Source of the DNA: Pantoea conspicua
GTDB lineage: Bacteria; Pseudomonadota; Gammaproteobacteria; Enterobacterales; Enterobacteriaceae
DNA length: 64,000 bases
NCBI RefSeq assembly: GCF_002095315.1
Contig: NZ_MLFN01000011.1
Span: 19,420-83,419 of the forward strand
Direction of reading: 5' to 3'
Each line of letters opens with the position of its first letter. Positions within the stretch are counted from its first letter, which is position 1. A program made the position numbers and the translations under genes. The notes beneath the pieces were generated by a model. That model saw only the letters and a list, made by a program, of their open reading frames with translations, was not told the origin of the DNA and did no database searches. Positions 42,060-53,398 of the stretch are shown one piece after another.

Positions 42060-44414
42060 TTAGGCTGCGCCACCGGCAGTAAACAGCACCCGCCAGCGGC
42101 GACGGGCCTGAATCAGCTCCTGATGCAGCTGCTGTAACCTCGCGTGGTCCAGCGTCTCAATCGTCGCCGAGTCCGGCTCAGCCAGGCCATTCAGCTGGCG
42201 TAACCGGGCCAGCGCCGTATCAGAGCGCTCGCGGTGCAGAGCAGCCTTTAACGCCGCCAGGTCGCAGGTCGCCAGCGTCCCATTCAGCGAACGCAGGAAA
42301 TTACGGCAGTAGCGCAGCAGCGACAGCGCGCTGTAATCGGGCGACTGCAGCGCAAACAGCACGCCATCCTGATCGGCACAGCGCAGATAGCGGCTGCTGA
42401 CCACGTAGCCTATCTGCTGCTCCACCCGGTAACGCTGGAAAAAACGCGGCTCATACAGCAGCGCCAGCGCCTGTAGCGCCACCCGTTGCCGGGCATCCTG
42501 TGGTACCGAATGGGAGGCATTGTGCAGCGGAATAAACAGCAGCAAGGCGTTGTCGCGGCTGGCATGTGGCAGCACGGTCATGCCACTCTGTGCCGTCATC
42601 CGCATCGGCGGTGACGCCGGATTGACCGGCAGCGACAGTGCGCTCAGCCGTTGGCTAATCAGGGTATGCAGCGCCACGCTGCCGCCTGTCAGCAGAGCAC
42701 GCCAGCTGCCCGGCGTAAAGTGGGTTGCCAGCTGGTAAGGCAACTGCCGGAGCAGCGCACGGATGGCAATCGTATCGGGTGCTGATGGCGATTCCGCTTT
42801 GACCGGCGGCGTCAGTGCCAGCACCAGCTGATACAGCGCCCAGTCGGCCACCTTCAGATCGGCGGTCAGTTGCAGCGTCAGTTGCCACACGCCCTCCACT
42901 TCCTGCCATTCGCCCCGGCCGCCCAGATGACGCAAGGCGGCAAACAGCGGACGCAGCCGACGGCCATAAGTCTCACCCATGGCCAGGCTGAATGTCGAAA
43001 AAAACTCCGGTCGCAGCAGCAGCGTGGCGGTGTTGCTGGCCGGACCGGCGTCGGAATGAGGTTCAGCGCCCGGACTGGCCGGGTCCGGATCGGGAGAACA
43101 ATGCGGTAACGGCACCGCCTGTGACGGCAGTGGCCCGGCGGTCAGTTCCGCCGCCAGCGGGTAGAAGGTAAAGTCTGGCGCCAGGTGGGCGGTGGGCGGC
43201 GCGGGCTGCCAGGGATGCAGCGCCAGACTGAAGCCCTGAGTCAGCACGTTTTCCGCCGCCGCCTGCGGGCTGCAGACCAGCGTGGTGCCGGGCGCATCTG
43301 CCAGCGAGGCCAGCAATGACGGAAACACGTCGATTGCCGCCTGCGGCGCCTGCGCCTCAAAACCGAAGGCGCGCTCACGTAACTGATCCAGCGGGGTCAG
43401 CGCCATGAAACGCTGTTGCGCCAGCTGAAGATAGTGCCGATGCTGCGGTTCACCGGTTTGTCTGAGTACGGTTAACCAGCGGTCGAAAAGCGCGTTGACC
43501 GCCTCAGGCTGATCCGTCTCAATACCAACGGCCAGCCAGACCGCGTTATCCGCCTGATAGAGCCATTTCAGGCTCAGGCTCTCCGCCAGTTGATGTTGAC
43601 GAAGCGTGGCCAGCAGTGAACCCGGCGCTTCATCCAGCAAAAACTCGCGCCATAAAGTGACACCGTCACTACTATTCAGCAGCCAGCTACGCCACAGCGC
43701 CGCAGGATTGCTATCACTCAGCCGGAACGCGGCGCTGGCGGGCAGCTCGGGGCGTGACGCCTCCTGCTGCCACTGGCCCTGCGGCAGTTCCGCAGCAAAG
43801 GCGTGCGCCAGCTGCTCCAGCTGATCCAGCGACTGCGGGCCCTGCAGCCAGAGCTGCATATTGCCGGCATAAAAATGGCGCTGATGGAACTGGCGTAACG
43901 CCTGTTGCAGCGCAGTTGTCTCCTCGCCAAACGCCGCCCGACTGCCCACCTGAAAGCGCTGAAATGCCGCCGGTGAAGCAGCCAGATGCAGCAGCGCTGC
44001 CTCAGTACGGGAAGGCTGATGATGCTGTATCAGCTGATATTCGGCATCAATCACCGCCACTTCCTGACCAATCGCCTGATGATCGAGCAGCGGATGGGCG
44101 ATCATATCCTGCAGCCGTGCCAGCCCGTCAGCCAGCCGGGACGGCGCAACCTCAAAGAACCAGGCGCTGCGCCGCGCCAGCGTAGTGGCGTTAACCCGAC
44201 CGCCCTGCGCCTGAATCCAGCTCATCAACCGCCCATCCTGCGGCCAGCCCGTGCTGCCGGTGAACAACAGATGCTCCAGCAGGTGCGCCAGTCCCGGCCA
44301 GCGGTCTGGTTCATCATGGCTGCCCGCGCCGACCTGAATTAACGCAGCGGCCTGGCGCGCATCGGGCTGATGTACCAGTTCTACCCGCAGGCCGTTAATT
44401 TCCAGGCGGCGCAC
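42060..44414 (-). CDS. pqqF: PQQ biosynthesis peptidase PqqF (M16 family)
   Basis: A 784-aa zinc metallopeptidase of the insulinase (M16) family. The inverted zinc motif HLLEH is in GLAHLLEHLLFTGSTGWPQ near residues 44-48, with the downstream Glu region EVAVIDAEYQLIQ near 120. It is thought to process the modified PqqA peptide, freeing the cross-linked Glu-Tyr. A Pro/Ala/Ser-rich linker near residues 425-455 separates the two halves. It is the last gene of the operon, two bases after pqqE. Confidence 0.93.
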   Translation of the reverse strand: MRRLEINGLRVELVHQPDARQAAALIQVGAGSHDEPDRWPGLAHLLEHLLFTGSTGWPQDGRLMSWIQAQGGRVNATTLARRSAWFFEVAPSRLADGLARLQDMIAHPLLDHQAIGQEVAVIDAEYQLIQHHQPSRTEAALLHLAASPAAFQRFQVGSRAAFGEETTALQQALRQFHQRHFYAGNMQLWLQGPQSLDQLEQLAHAFAAELPQGQWQQEASRPELPASAAFRLSDSNPAALWRSWLLNSSDGVTLWREFLLDEAPGSLLATLRQHQLAESLSLKWLYQADNAVWLAVGIETDQPEAVNALFDRWLTVLRQTGEPQHRHYLQLAQQRFMALTPLDQLRERAFGFEAQAPQAAIDVFPSLLASLADAPGTTLVCSPQAAAENVLTQGFSLALHPWQPAPPTAHLAPDFTFYPLAAELTAGPLPSQAVPLPHCSPDPDPASPGAEPHSDAGPASNTATLLLRPEFFSTFSLAMGETYGRRLRPLFAALRHLGGRGEWQEVEGVWQLTLQLTADLKVADWALYQLVLALTPPVKAESPSAPDTIAIRALLRQLPYQLATHFTPGSWRALLTGGSVALHTLISQRLSALSLPVNPASPPMRMTAQSGMTVLPHASRDNALLLFIPLHNASHSVPQDARQRVALQALALLYEPRFFQRYRVEQQIGYVVSSRYLRCADQDGVLFALQSPDYSALSLLRYCRNFLRSLNGTLATCDLAALKAALHRERSDTALARLRQLNGLAEPDSATIETLDHARLQQLHQELIQARRRWRVLFTAGGAA

Positions 44415-44416
44415 CG

Positions 44417-45827
<1,411 letters not shown>

Positions 45828-46583
45828 TTATACCAGTCGGGTGGTGTGCCACGCCGCCTTGTCGGTGACGGTGTGGTAAGGCGGCCGTTTCAGCTCATAG
45901 GCCATGGTCATCGCGTCGAGCATACTCCACAGAATATCGAGCTTAAACTGCAAAATTTCCAGCATCCGGTTCTGCTTTTCGGCGGTGGTGCAGAATTCCA
46001 GCGCCAGCGCCAGACCGTGTTCCACATCGCGGTTCGCCTGGCTCAGGCGGCTGCGGAAGTAGAAATAGCCCTCTTCTTTGATCCACGGATAGTGCTGTGG
46101 CCAGCTGTCGAGGCGCGACTGATGGATCTGCGGCGCAAACAGCTCGGTCAGCGAACTGCAGGCCGCTTCCTGCCAGTTAGCGCGGCGGGCAAAATTGACG
46201 TAAGCGTCAACCGCAAAGCGCACGCCCGGCAGCACGTGCCGCTCAGAGATCAGCTCTTCACGCGTCAGCCCGACCGCTTCGCCCAGCTGCAGCCAGGCTT
46301 CAATGCCGCCCTCTGCGCCGTTGCTGCCATCGTGATCGAGAATACGCTGCACCCATTTGCGCCGGGTCGACGGATCGGGGCAGTTGGCCATGATGGCGGC
46401 ATCTTTCAGCGGAATGGTGGTCTGGTAGTAAAAACGGTTCGCCACCCATCCCTGAATCTGCTCGCGCGTCGCCTGACCGTTATGCATCGCGATGTGATAC
46501 GGATGATGAATATGGTAGTAAGCGCCTTTGTCGCGCAGCGCCTGTTCAAAAGCCTGCGGCGAGAGCGTGTCAGTGATCTGCAT
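45828..46583 (-). CDS. pqqC: pyrroloquinoline-quinone synthase PqqC
   Basis: A 251-aa cofactor-free oxidase. The helical-bundle sequence has [20 protein letters not shown] near residue 24 and [20 protein letters not shown] near 87 with active-site His. It performs the final ring closure and eight-electron oxidation to PQQ. It lies three bases downstream of pqqB. Confidence 0.96.
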   Translation of the reverse strand: MQITDTLSPQAFEQALRDKGAYYHIHHPYHIAMHNGQATREQIQGWVANRFYYQTTIPLKDAAIMANCPDPSTRRKWVQRILDHDGSNGAEGGIEAWLQLGEAVGLTREELISERHVLPGVRFAVDAYVNFARRANWQEAACSSLTELFAPQIHQSRLDSWPQHYPWIKEEGYFYFRSRLSQANRDVEHGLALALEFCTTAEKQNRMLEILQFKLDILWSMLDAMTMAYELKRPPYHTVTDKAAWHTTRLV

Positions 46584-46586
46584 GAT

Positions 46587-47504
46587 TTAGTCCTGAAGGT
46601 GGATCGCCATCCCGTCCCAGCTCACCTCTATCCCTTGCTCGGTCAGAAACTGACGCTGAGGTGACTGCTCGTTGAGGATCGGATTGGTGTTGTTAATGTG
46701 AATCAGAATTTTGCGTTTAGCCGGCAGCGAGGCCAGCAGTGCCATCAGCCCCTGCTCTTCCGCCAGCGCCAGGTGGCCCATCGCTTTGCCGGTATTTTTA
46801 CCCACGCCGGTGGTCAGCAGCTCATCATCCTGCCATACCGTGCCGTCAATCAGCAGGCAATCGGCTTTCTGCAGCCACGGCAGGATCACCGCATCCGGCT
46901 CACCGAGTCCCGGCGCATACAGCAGCGTCTGGCCGCTGGCGCGGTTTTCGATAAACAGCGCCACGTTATGGCCCGGCAGGGGCCGATCGCGGTAAGGCGA
47001 ATATGGCGGTGCGTTGCTGAGAATCGGAATCGCGGTGAACTGCAGATCGCGGCAGACGTCAACGCTGAACGGCGTCAGCGGCGCAATGGGCCGGTGCTGC
47101 AGACCGCCGTTCCAGTGGGTCAGCATCGGGAAGACCGGAAAGCCGCTGCTGAGATCCTGATGCACTTCCGGCGTACACCACACCTGATGCGGACAGCCTT
47201 CGCGCAGGCTGAGCAGCCCGGTGGTGTGGTCGATCTGGCTGTCGGTCAGGATAATGGCGCCGATCGCCGTGCCGCGCAGCACCCCGTGACGGACTAATTC
47301 AGGCGTATGCAGGATCTGCTGACTGATGTCGGGCGAGGCGTTACATAACACCCAGTCTTCGCCATTATCGCTGAGAATAATCGATGATTGTGTACGGGGA
47401 CTGGCCTGTAGGGTGCCAGTGCGCACGCCGTGGCAGTTGGCGCAGTTGCAGTTCCACTGCGGAAATCCGCCACCCGCGGCCGAGCCGAGGACTTTAATAA
47501 ACAT
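46587..47504 (-). CDS. pqqB: PQQ biosynthesis protein PqqB (metallo-beta-lactamase fold)
   Basis: A 305-aa protein starting [20 protein letters not shown], the usual PqqB N-terminus, with the zinc-binding pair NCANC. The fold is that of a metallo-beta-lactamase, with [18 protein letters not shown] near 87. PqqB is a hydroxylase that acts on the excised dipeptide. The frame extends 12 codons upstream but the conserved start is ATG 47504, about 30 bases after the operon's intercistronic hairpin. No clear ribosome site is seen, which may lower expression relative to pqqA. Confidence 0.95.
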   Translation of the reverse strand: MFIKVLGSAAGGGFPQWNCNCANCHGVRTGTLQASPRTQSSIILSDNGEDWVLCNASPDISQQILHTPELVRHGVLRGTAIGAIILTDSQIDHTTGLLSLREGCPHQVWCTPEVHQDLSSGFPVFPMLTHWNGGLQHRPIAPLTPFSVDVCRDLQFTAIPILSNAPPYSPYRDRPLPGHNVALFIENRASGQTLLYAPGLGEPDAVILPWLQKADCLLIDGTVWQDDELLTTGVGKNTGKAMGHLALAEEQGLMALLASLPAKRKILIHINNTNPILNEQSPQRQFLTEQGIEVSWDGMAIHLQD

Positions 47505-47532
47505 GAAGGAAAACCAGAAGTTGAAACAAAAT

Positions 47533-47551
47533 GCCCGCACAGAGGGCGGGC
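47533..47551 (-). terminator. intercistronic hairpin between pqqA and pqqB
   Basis: A 6-bp GC stem with GCCCGC arms (minus strand GCCCGCCCTCTGTGCGGGC) lies 7 bases after the pqqA stop and is followed by ATTTTG. Partial termination here would give much more pqqA than pqqBCDEF mRNA, as is known in other PQQ producers. Confidence 0.7.
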
Positions 47552-47558
47552 AGAATTA

Positions 47559-47630
47559 TTAACGGTTGGAGATGTACAGCGTCACTTCCAGGCCGAGACG
47601 CAGATCAACGAAAGTTGGTTTTTTCCACAT
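47559..47630 (-). CDS. pqqA: PQQ precursor peptide PqqA
   Basis: A 23-aa peptide, MWKKPTFVDLRLGLEVTLYI plus SNR, with the conserved Glu15-x-x-x-Tyr19 whose side chains become PQQ. AGAGGA precedes the ATG. It is the first gene of pqqABCDEF and is too short for normal gene calling. The upstream region to 47773 holds its promoter and a small GGCCG/CGGCC repeat. Confidence 0.97.
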   Translation of the reverse strand: MWKKPTFVDLRLGLEVTLYISNR

Positions 47631-47773
47631 GAGTTTTTCCTCTTTAGTAACAGTAAATTAGCGGCCATAAAATAACGGCCGGGTGTGAAACGCGATCCGA
47701 GTCACAAAATTGCCGACAGATGTTGCGCCAATGGCGCGTCGAGATCAACCCGAAAGAAGTAAGAAAATTGTTA

Positions 47774-48790
47774 TCACAGACCGGTTTGTCTTAAAACCCG
47801 CTGCCAGTTTCCCCACGCCAGCTTCTCTGTCAGTCTCTGATCATAGCCCGCTTCCCGCAAAGCGGCGAGCAGACGCGGTAAACCGCTGACATCGCCCAGG
47901 GCTGCTGGCGGCGTGATACCGTCAAAATCGGAGCCAAAGGCCACATGGTCGCTGCCCATTATCGTCAACAGATGATCACAATGCTTAACAATTTCTGTCA
48001 ACGGGGTGTTACTGTCGCGCTGTCCGTCGGCGCGCAAAAATGCGTTGCCGAAATTGATACCGACCAGCCCGCCGCTGTCGCGTATCGCCAGCAGCTGAGC
48101 ATCGGTCAGATTGCGCGGCTGTGGACAGAGCGCATGCGCATTGGAATGGCTGGCGACCAGCGGCGCACTGGAGAGACGCGCGGTATCCCGGAACGCTTTT
48201 TCGTTCATGTGCGAGACGTCGATCATCATCCGCAGCGCATTGGCCTGCTGGATCAGCGCTTCACCGGCCGATGTCAGCCCGGGTCCGGTATCGGGCGAGC
48301 CGGGAAACGCCCCATTCACCCCGTGACCAAAGCGGTTCGGCAAATTCCAGAACGGGCCGATGCTGCGCACACCAGCCTGCCAGAACGCCTGTAACGCCTC
48401 GCCGTCACCGTCCAGCGCATCGGCCCCTTCGATATGTGCCACCATCGCCAGCACGCCCGCGGCGCGGCAGGCCGCGATCTGCTCGCTGTCACGACAGAGT
48501 TGCGCCCGCCCGTCCGATTCATCGGCCAGCTGCTGCAATATCGCCAGCTGTTGCCACATGATCTGCTGCGGTTGCCACGGCTCCGCCGCCCGTTCCGGTG
48601 CCATCCGGGCGACATATTCCTGCGGCGGAACGAAAATCGCAAACAGCCCGCCGCCCATGCCGCCCTGTTGAATGCGCGGGAAATCGAGGTGCCCGTGCGC
48701 AATGCCGCGATAAAACGCCTGCACCGGCGCATCACGGTGATGCAGCCACAGGTTCAGCAGCAGATCGTTGTGACCATCAAAAATCAACAT
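47774..48790 (-). CDS. membrane (renal-type) dipeptidase, M19 family
   Basis: A 338-aa M19 zinc dipeptidase: FDGHNDLLLNLW at the N-terminus (HxD metal motif), HIEGADALDGDGE near 123 (metal-bridging Glu), IDVSHMNEKAFRDTARLSSA near 192 and VASHSNAHALCP near 212 supplying His ligands, and GSDHVAFGSDFDGI near 282. The gene lies upstream of pqqA on the same strand with about 140 bases between. Such dipeptidases often accompany pqq operons and could degrade the peptide by-products, but that is an inference. A GTG two codons upstream is an alternative start. Confidence 0.88.
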   Translation of the reverse strand: MLIFDGHNDLLLNLWLHHRDAPVQAFYRGIAHGHLDFPRIQQGGMGGGLFAIFVPPQEYVARMAPERAAEPWQPQQIMWQQLAILQQLADESDGRAQLCRDSEQIAACRAAGVLAMVAHIEGADALDGDGEALQAFWQAGVRSIGPFWNLPNRFGHGVNGAFPGSPDTGPGLTSAGEALIQQANALRMMIDVSHMNEKAFRDTARLSSAPLVASHSNAHALCPQPRNLTDAQLLAIRDSGGLVGINFGNAFLRADGQRDSNTPLTEIVKHCDHLLTIMGSDHVAFGSDFDGITPPAALGDVSGLPRLLAALREAGYDQRLTEKLAWGNWQRVLRQTGL

Positions 48791-48979
48791 AAACACCCGA
48801 CTGTAAGAAAGATCGCGCCATGCTACCGCTGCAAGGCGGATTCATCAAACCCGAGCGCACCCAGCGTTCAATGGCGGTATGGGTCGCACTTGTCACTTTT
48901 GCGCATCAGGTTGTCAGCATTGCGCGCGCGCCACTGCCGCGCTGCCGCCAGACTGGTAAAAAACCACCAGGAGAGAACA

Positions 48980-50689
48980 ATGCTGACCCATCCCGCTGAG
49001 AAATACTGTCCATCCCCGCTGATTACCCTGCCCGATCGCCAGTGGCCTGCCCGTCAGATCACGCAGGCACCGCGCTGGCTGGCGACCGATCTGCGCGACG
49101 GTAATCAGGCGCTGGCGCAGCCGATGGATCGCGCCCGCAAAATGGAATTCTGGGCACTGCTGCTGCGCTGTGGCTTTAAAGAGATTGAGGTTGCCTTTCC
49201 CTCCGCCTCGCAGACCGATTTTGATTTTGTCCGCGATCTGATTGAACAGCGCCGGATTCCTGATGACGTGACCTTGCAGGTACTGACCCAGGCGCGCCAC
49301 GATCTGATTGAGCGCACCTTCGAAGCATTGCAGGGCGCGCCACGGGCGATTGTGCATCTGTATAACGCCACCGCCCCGCTGTTCCGTGAGCGCGTGTTTA
49401 AACAGAGCAAAGCGGAGATTGTGGCGCTGGCAACGGCCGGTGCGCAGCAGATCCGCGCCGCCTGCGAGGCGCAGCCAGAGACGGCATGGACCTTTGAGTA
49501 TTCGCCGGAAACCTTCTGTTTTACTGAAATGCCGTTTGCACTGGAGATTTGTGACGCGGTGGCCGATATCTGGCAGCCAGCTGCCGATCGTCCGATGATC
49601 ATCAACCTGCCCGCCACGGTGGAGGTCAACACGCCCAACGTTTATGCCGACCAGATTGAGCTGTTTTGCCGCCAGTTCAGCCGCCGTGATGCGGTCTGTA
49701 TCAGCGTGCATCCACACAACGATCGCGGTACCGGCGTCGCCTGTGCCGAGCTGGCGCTGCTGGCGGGCGCAGACCGGGTCGAAGGCTGCCTGTTTGGTAA
49801 CGGCGAGCGCACCGGCAATGTCGATCTGGTGACGCTGGCGCTCAATCTCTACACCCAGGGCGTGGCACCGCAGCTGGATTTCAGTCAGATGAGTGAGGTG
49901 ATCGAGGTGGTGACCCGCTGTAATCAACTGCCGGTCCATCCGCGCCATCCTTATGCCGGTGAGCTGGTGTTTACCGCCTTCTCCGGTTCGCATCAGGACG
50001 CGATCCGTAAAGGATTCGCCTGGCGTGCCAGCCAGCCGGAAGCCCGCTGGCAGATGCCCTACCTGCCGCTCGATCCGGCCGATATCGGCTGCAGCTATGA
50101 AGCGGTGATCCGCGTGAACAGCCAGTCAGGCAAAGGCGGGGCTGCCTGGCTGCTGGAGCAAAATCACGGCTTGCAGTTGCCGCGCGGCTTACAGCAGGAT
50201 TTCAGCCGCTGCGTACAGCAGCACACCGATCGTCACGGCGGCGAAATGACGCATTACGCGCTGTGGCAGCTGTTTTGCCGTCACTATGGCGTGGACCAGC
50301 CGAGGCTGCAGTTGCTGAATGCCCGCAGCCAGAGCGACAGCGGTGGCGAGACGACGCTTAACGCCAGCGTCAGCGATCGGTCGCGTACCCTGACGTTACA
50401 GGGCCGTGGCAATGGCTGGCTGTCGGCCGGCGTGAATGCCCTGCGCCACTGCTTCGACCTGTCGCTGACCATTGAGGATTATCACGAGCACACGCTGGGT
50501 AAACGCAGCGAGAGCCGCTCGGTCGCCTACATCAGTTGTCTGGACGCCAGTGGCAACCGCTACTGGGGCGTGAGCATCGATAATGATACGGCGCGCGCCG
50601 CACTGCAGGCGCTGTTTAATGCGGCGAGTCGTTTGAGGGAAAATAGTCCGTCGGCGCCACGCCCAGCAGGCGACGAAACATCGCGCTGA
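48980..50689 (+). CDS. leuA: 2-isopropylmalate synthase, long form (LeuA2-type)
   Basis: A 569-aa HMGL-like synthase: RWLATDLRDGNQALAQPMDR near residue 35 (DRDG-like catalytic motif as DLRDGNQ), EIEVAFPSASQTDFDFVRDL, VEVNTPNVYADQIE, ISVHPHNDRGTGVACAELAL (metal HxH) and a C-terminal regulatory LeuA dimer domain. It condenses acetyl-CoA with 2-ketoisovalerate in leucine synthesis. It is not in a leuABCD operon here and is probably a second copy of the type found in actinobacteria and some enterics. The ATG follows AGGAGAG. Its last 74 bases overlap the convergent AraC gene. Confidence 0.88.
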   Translation: MLTHPAEKYCPSPLITLPDRQWPARQITQAPRWLATDLRDGNQALAQPMDRARKMEFWALLLRCGFKEIEVAFPSASQTDFDFVRDLIEQRRIPDDVTLQVLTQARHDLIERTFEALQGAPRAIVHLYNATAPLFRERVFKQSKAEIVALATAGAQQIRAACEAQPETAWTFEYSPETFCFTEMPFALEICDAVADIWQPAADRPMIINLPATVEVNTPNVYADQIELFCRQFSRRDAVCISVHPHNDRGTGVACAELALLAGADRVEGCLFGNGERTGNVDLVTLALNLYTQGVAPQLDFSQMSEVIEVVTRCNQLPVHPRHPYAGELVFTAFSGSHQDAIRKGFAWRASQPEARWQMPYLPLDPADIGCSYEAVIRVNSQSGKGGAAWLLEQNHGLQLPRGLQQDFSRCVQQHTDRHGGEMTHYALWQLFCRHYGVDQPRLQLLNARSQSDSGGETTLNASVSDRSRTLTLQGRGNGWLSAGVNALRHCFDLSLTIEDYHEHTLGKRSESRSVAYISCLDASGNRYWGVSIDNDTARAALQALFNAASRLRENSPSAPRPAGDETSR

Positions 50690-51392
50690 AGGCACTCGGA
50701 CTCTCATAGCCGAGATCCAGCGCCACCTGCAGCACCGAATCGCCCTGTGCCAGCCGCGTCAGGGCGATGGCGAGACGGGCGCGCCGGACCCAGTCGCTGA
50801 ACTGCAGGCCGGTTTCGCGGCTGAAGTGGCGCGCCAGCGTGCGTCCTGAGACGTTGAGGCTGTCGCTGGCACGCTGCAGCGTCCAGCTCTCGCCAGGCGT
50901 CTGCTGAATGCGGTCACACAGCGCCTGCAAGCGGGGACTGTGTGGCGCTGGCAGCGCAAACGGCAGCACGTCCATGCCGCGAATTTCATCCAGTATTAAC
51001 TCCACGATCCGTTCAGCCCGACTGTCAGCCGTATAGGCGTCTGGCAGGCTCAGCGCGCTGACAATCAGCTCGCGCAGCAGTGGGGTAATTTGCACCACCT
51101 GGCAACTGGCGGGCAGATCGGCGCGCGCCAGCGGATGGATAAACAGCGTACGGGCCGCCACCCTGCCGGTGATCTGCAGCGCATGACGGGTGAAGGCCGG
51201 GAGCCAGACGCCACGACTAGGTGGCACAATCCAGCTGCCATACTCGGTTTCGACCCGCACCACGCCGCTCAACGTGTGGATCAGCTGGGCGCAATCATGC
51301 TGGTGCCACGGCTCGCTGGCACCGTGCGCATAATCATGCGCCAGCGGCACCAGCGGACGCTGGCTGAAGTCAAAACCCGGCGGACAACTCAT
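50616..51392 (-). CDS. AraC-family regulator with N-terminal cupin
   Basis: A 258-aa protein: cupin sensor at residues 10-110 (EPWHQHDCAQLIHTLSGVVR, PSRGVWLPAFTRHAL) and AraC double helix-turn-helix at 160-255 (SDSLNVSGRTLARHFSRETG, LGYESPSAFSAMFRRLLGVA). It shares an ATGA overlap with the dehydrogenase gene upstream, so both are one operon and the regulator may control it. The 3' end overlaps leuA by 74 bases on the opposite strand. Confidence 0.87.
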   Translation of the reverse strand: MSCPPGFDFSQRPLVPLAHDYAHGASEPWHQHDCAQLIHTLSGVVRVETEYGSWIVPPSRGVWLPAFTRHALQITGRVAARTLFIHPLARADLPASCQVVQITPLLRELIVSALSLPDAYTADSRAERIVELILDEIRGMDVLPFALPAPHSPRLQALCDRIQQTPGESWTLQRASDSLNVSGRTLARHFSRETGLQFSDWVRRARLAIALTRLAQGDSVLQVALDLGYESPSAFSAMFRRLLGVAPTDYFPSNDSPH

Positions 51393-52252
51393 TGCGCCTT
51401 CAGATAGCGATAAACCACCGCCAGATCCTGTTCGCCGAGGCCGTCATCCACCGCCTGCTGCCAGAAATCTGCAATATTTGCCAGTGCTGGCAGTGGCGTG
51501 TCGGAGGCTTCCAGCGCCAGCCGCGCATCTTTCAGCGCCCAGACCAGATTCATCTGCGGGGTGTAGTCGTCGCTGGCGATCATGCCCAGCTTCATTTTTG
51601 CATAGGGTGCTGCCAGCGGACCGCCCTCCAGCACCTGCCACAGGTCGTCGGTCGAGAAACCAAACTGCGCCGCCAGTTGGGTGCTCTCCGCCAGGCTCTG
51701 CATCATGCCGATTAGCCAGCTGTTGATCACCAGTTTCATGCGCGAACTTTTGCCCGCCTCGCCCAGCCACTGCGTGCCTTTACCAATCGCAGCGAATACC
51801 GTTTCCGCGGCGGCGGCGCGGCTGCGATCGCCACTGGCCAGCACCAGAATCTGGGCATTTTCCGCCGGCGCTTTGGTGCCGGAGACCGGCGCATCAATAA
51901 ACAGCATATCGCCGCGCGCTTCAGCGAATAACGCGATCAGCGCGTCGGTTTTTTCCACGCCAATGGTGCCCATCTGACACAGGATGGCACCCGATTTAAA
52001 CGCATCCTGACTCTGCTGCAGCACCTGCCCGGTGGTCTCACCATCCGACAGCATCGCAATCACTACATCTGCCTGCGCCACGGCCTCCGCAGGGGAATCG
52101 GCCAGCTGCAATCCGGCGTCCAGCAGATCCTCGCCGCGCGCGCGGGTACGGTTCCAGCCATGAACCTTAAAACCTTTCTTCAGCAGGTTGGCGGCAAACG
52201 CGTGCCCCATTGCACCCAATCCCAGAACCGCCACTTCAGGTTGTTGACTCAT
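51389..52252 (-). CDS. NAD(P)-dependent beta-hydroxyacid dehydrogenase-like protein
   Basis: A 287-aa member of the 3-hydroxyisobutyrate dehydrogenase family. Rossmann motif GLGAMGHAFAANLLKKG near residue 11, substrate motif DAPVSGTKAPAEN near 120 and the catalytic-Lys segment GEAGKSSRMKLVINS near 162. It would oxidise or reduce a short hydroxyacid, or an imine in the imine-reductase subgroup. The following AraC gene overlaps it. The substrate is unknown. Confidence 0.86.
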   Translation of the reverse strand: MSQQPEVAVLGLGAMGHAFAANLLKKGFKVHGWNRTRARGEDLLDAGLQLADSPAEAVAQADVVIAMLSDGETTGQVLQQSQDAFKSGAILCQMGTIGVEKTDALIALFAEARGDMLFIDAPVSGTKAPAENAQILVLASGDRSRAAAAETVFAAIGKGTQWLGEAGKSSRMKLVINSWLIGMMQSLAESTQLAAQFGFSTDDLWQVLEGGPLAAPYAKMKLGMIASDDYTPQMNLVWALKDARLALEASDTPLPALANIADFWQQAVDDGLGEQDLAVVYRYLKAQ

Positions 52253-52592
52253 GCTGACTCCCTTTGATCATTATCGAGGTGATGCGGCACCACCCCGCAG
52301 GCATGGGCGCATCATGGGTAAAAAAGGCCGTCCCCAGCCTGGCGGCAAATGGCCAAAAAATCCAGCGTAACAGCACGAGGAACCACTGGAGAATGCGGCA
52401 GTGGCGCTGCAATTCCCCGCAGAGAATATCCCTGGCGTCAGTACAATCTCTTTTTTTGCGTCCATGAAACAGGTTCAGGTTTGCCGCAGGCAATCGGGAC
52501 GGGGAATATTCCGCATTCCGGTACAGACTCATTTTGCGTACTGCCACCCCAGAACTATGCTTTATTCACTTTCATTTCTGAGAGCGCCCCTT
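52253..52592. other. divergent intergenic region, 340 bases
   Basis: This separates the dehydrogenase gene from the membrane-protein gene. It is without a credible ORF: open frames that cross it have no ribosome site or family likeness. Promoters for both genes must lie here; none stands out. Confidence 0.35.
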
Positions 52593-53170
52593 ATGCAGCA
52601 ATTTGATCCGCAGATGCTTCTGTTACTTTATTTCGTATTACCCGTCTGGCTTATTGCTGGCTTTGCCGACTGGATCTGTCATCGGGCGACCGATATTGAA
52701 AACACCACCGGCCTGAAAGAAACCTGGATCCATATTCTGATGTTTTTAGAGATGGGGCTGCCGTTATTGTCGGCCCTGTTTTTAGAAGTGAATGCGCTGG
52801 TGTTCGCCTTTATGATTGTGCTGTTTTTCTGTCACGAAGCCACCGCGCTGTGGGATGTCAGCTACGCGGTGACGGCGCGCGAGGTCAAGCCGATCGAGCA
52901 GCATATTCACAGTTTTCTTGAGATGGTGCCGCTGATGGCGCTGCTGCTGGTTATTTCACGGCACTGGTCGCAGTTCCAGGCGTTATTTGGTTTCGGCGAT
53001 GAGCGCCCCGTTTTGAGCTGATGTGGCGCGCCGATCCGCTGCCAACCGGTTATATTATTTTCGTGCTGTCCGCTATTTTCCTGCTGGAGATGCTGCCCTA
53101 TCTGGAAGAGTACTGGCGCGGTAAAAAAGCGCGTAAGCGTGCCGCGAATAAAGCCGCAGCCGGCGATTAA
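52593..53170 (+). pseudogene. multi-pass inner-membrane protein of unknown function, frameshifted
   Basis: Joined, the frames make about 192 aa with five likely membrane segments (near residues 8-26, 48-66, 70-88, 110-128, and one in the second frame, YIIFVLSAIFLLEMLPYL), then a basic tail (GKKARKRAANKAA). Conserved-looking acidic/His groups in the membrane part (FADWICHRATDIE, CHEATALWDVSYA, EQHIHSFLEMVP) suggest a metal or quinone site. The break is at four T (53011-53014); a fifth gives DERPVFELMWRADPLPTGY. I do not recognise a function. Confidence 0.72.
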
Positions 53171-53398
53171 TCCCGCAGTCTGCTGACGGTGGTTATTTGC
53201 GCACAGCAGACGAGCAGAAAATAAAATAACCGCTGTCGGCCGCAGAACCGATATAACAGAGGCTGCGGCTGCGCGGCGTCGGGTGAACGGAATAAGCCTG
53301 ACGACACGTAAAGATCTATACCAGAACCCGGCAAAGCATTACCATACGCGCCAATTGTTCCAGCTGGTTCATTATTCATCTTTTTCAGGCCGCTAAAA

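Noticed and set aside
48914..49993. 359-aa minus-strand ORF
   Set aside because: Antisense to leuA, no family likeness, no ribosome site.
53176..53209. GTCTGCTG/CAGCAGAC repeat as terminator before pqqU
   Set aside because: The loop is long (18 bases) and there is no T-run; noted only under pqqU.
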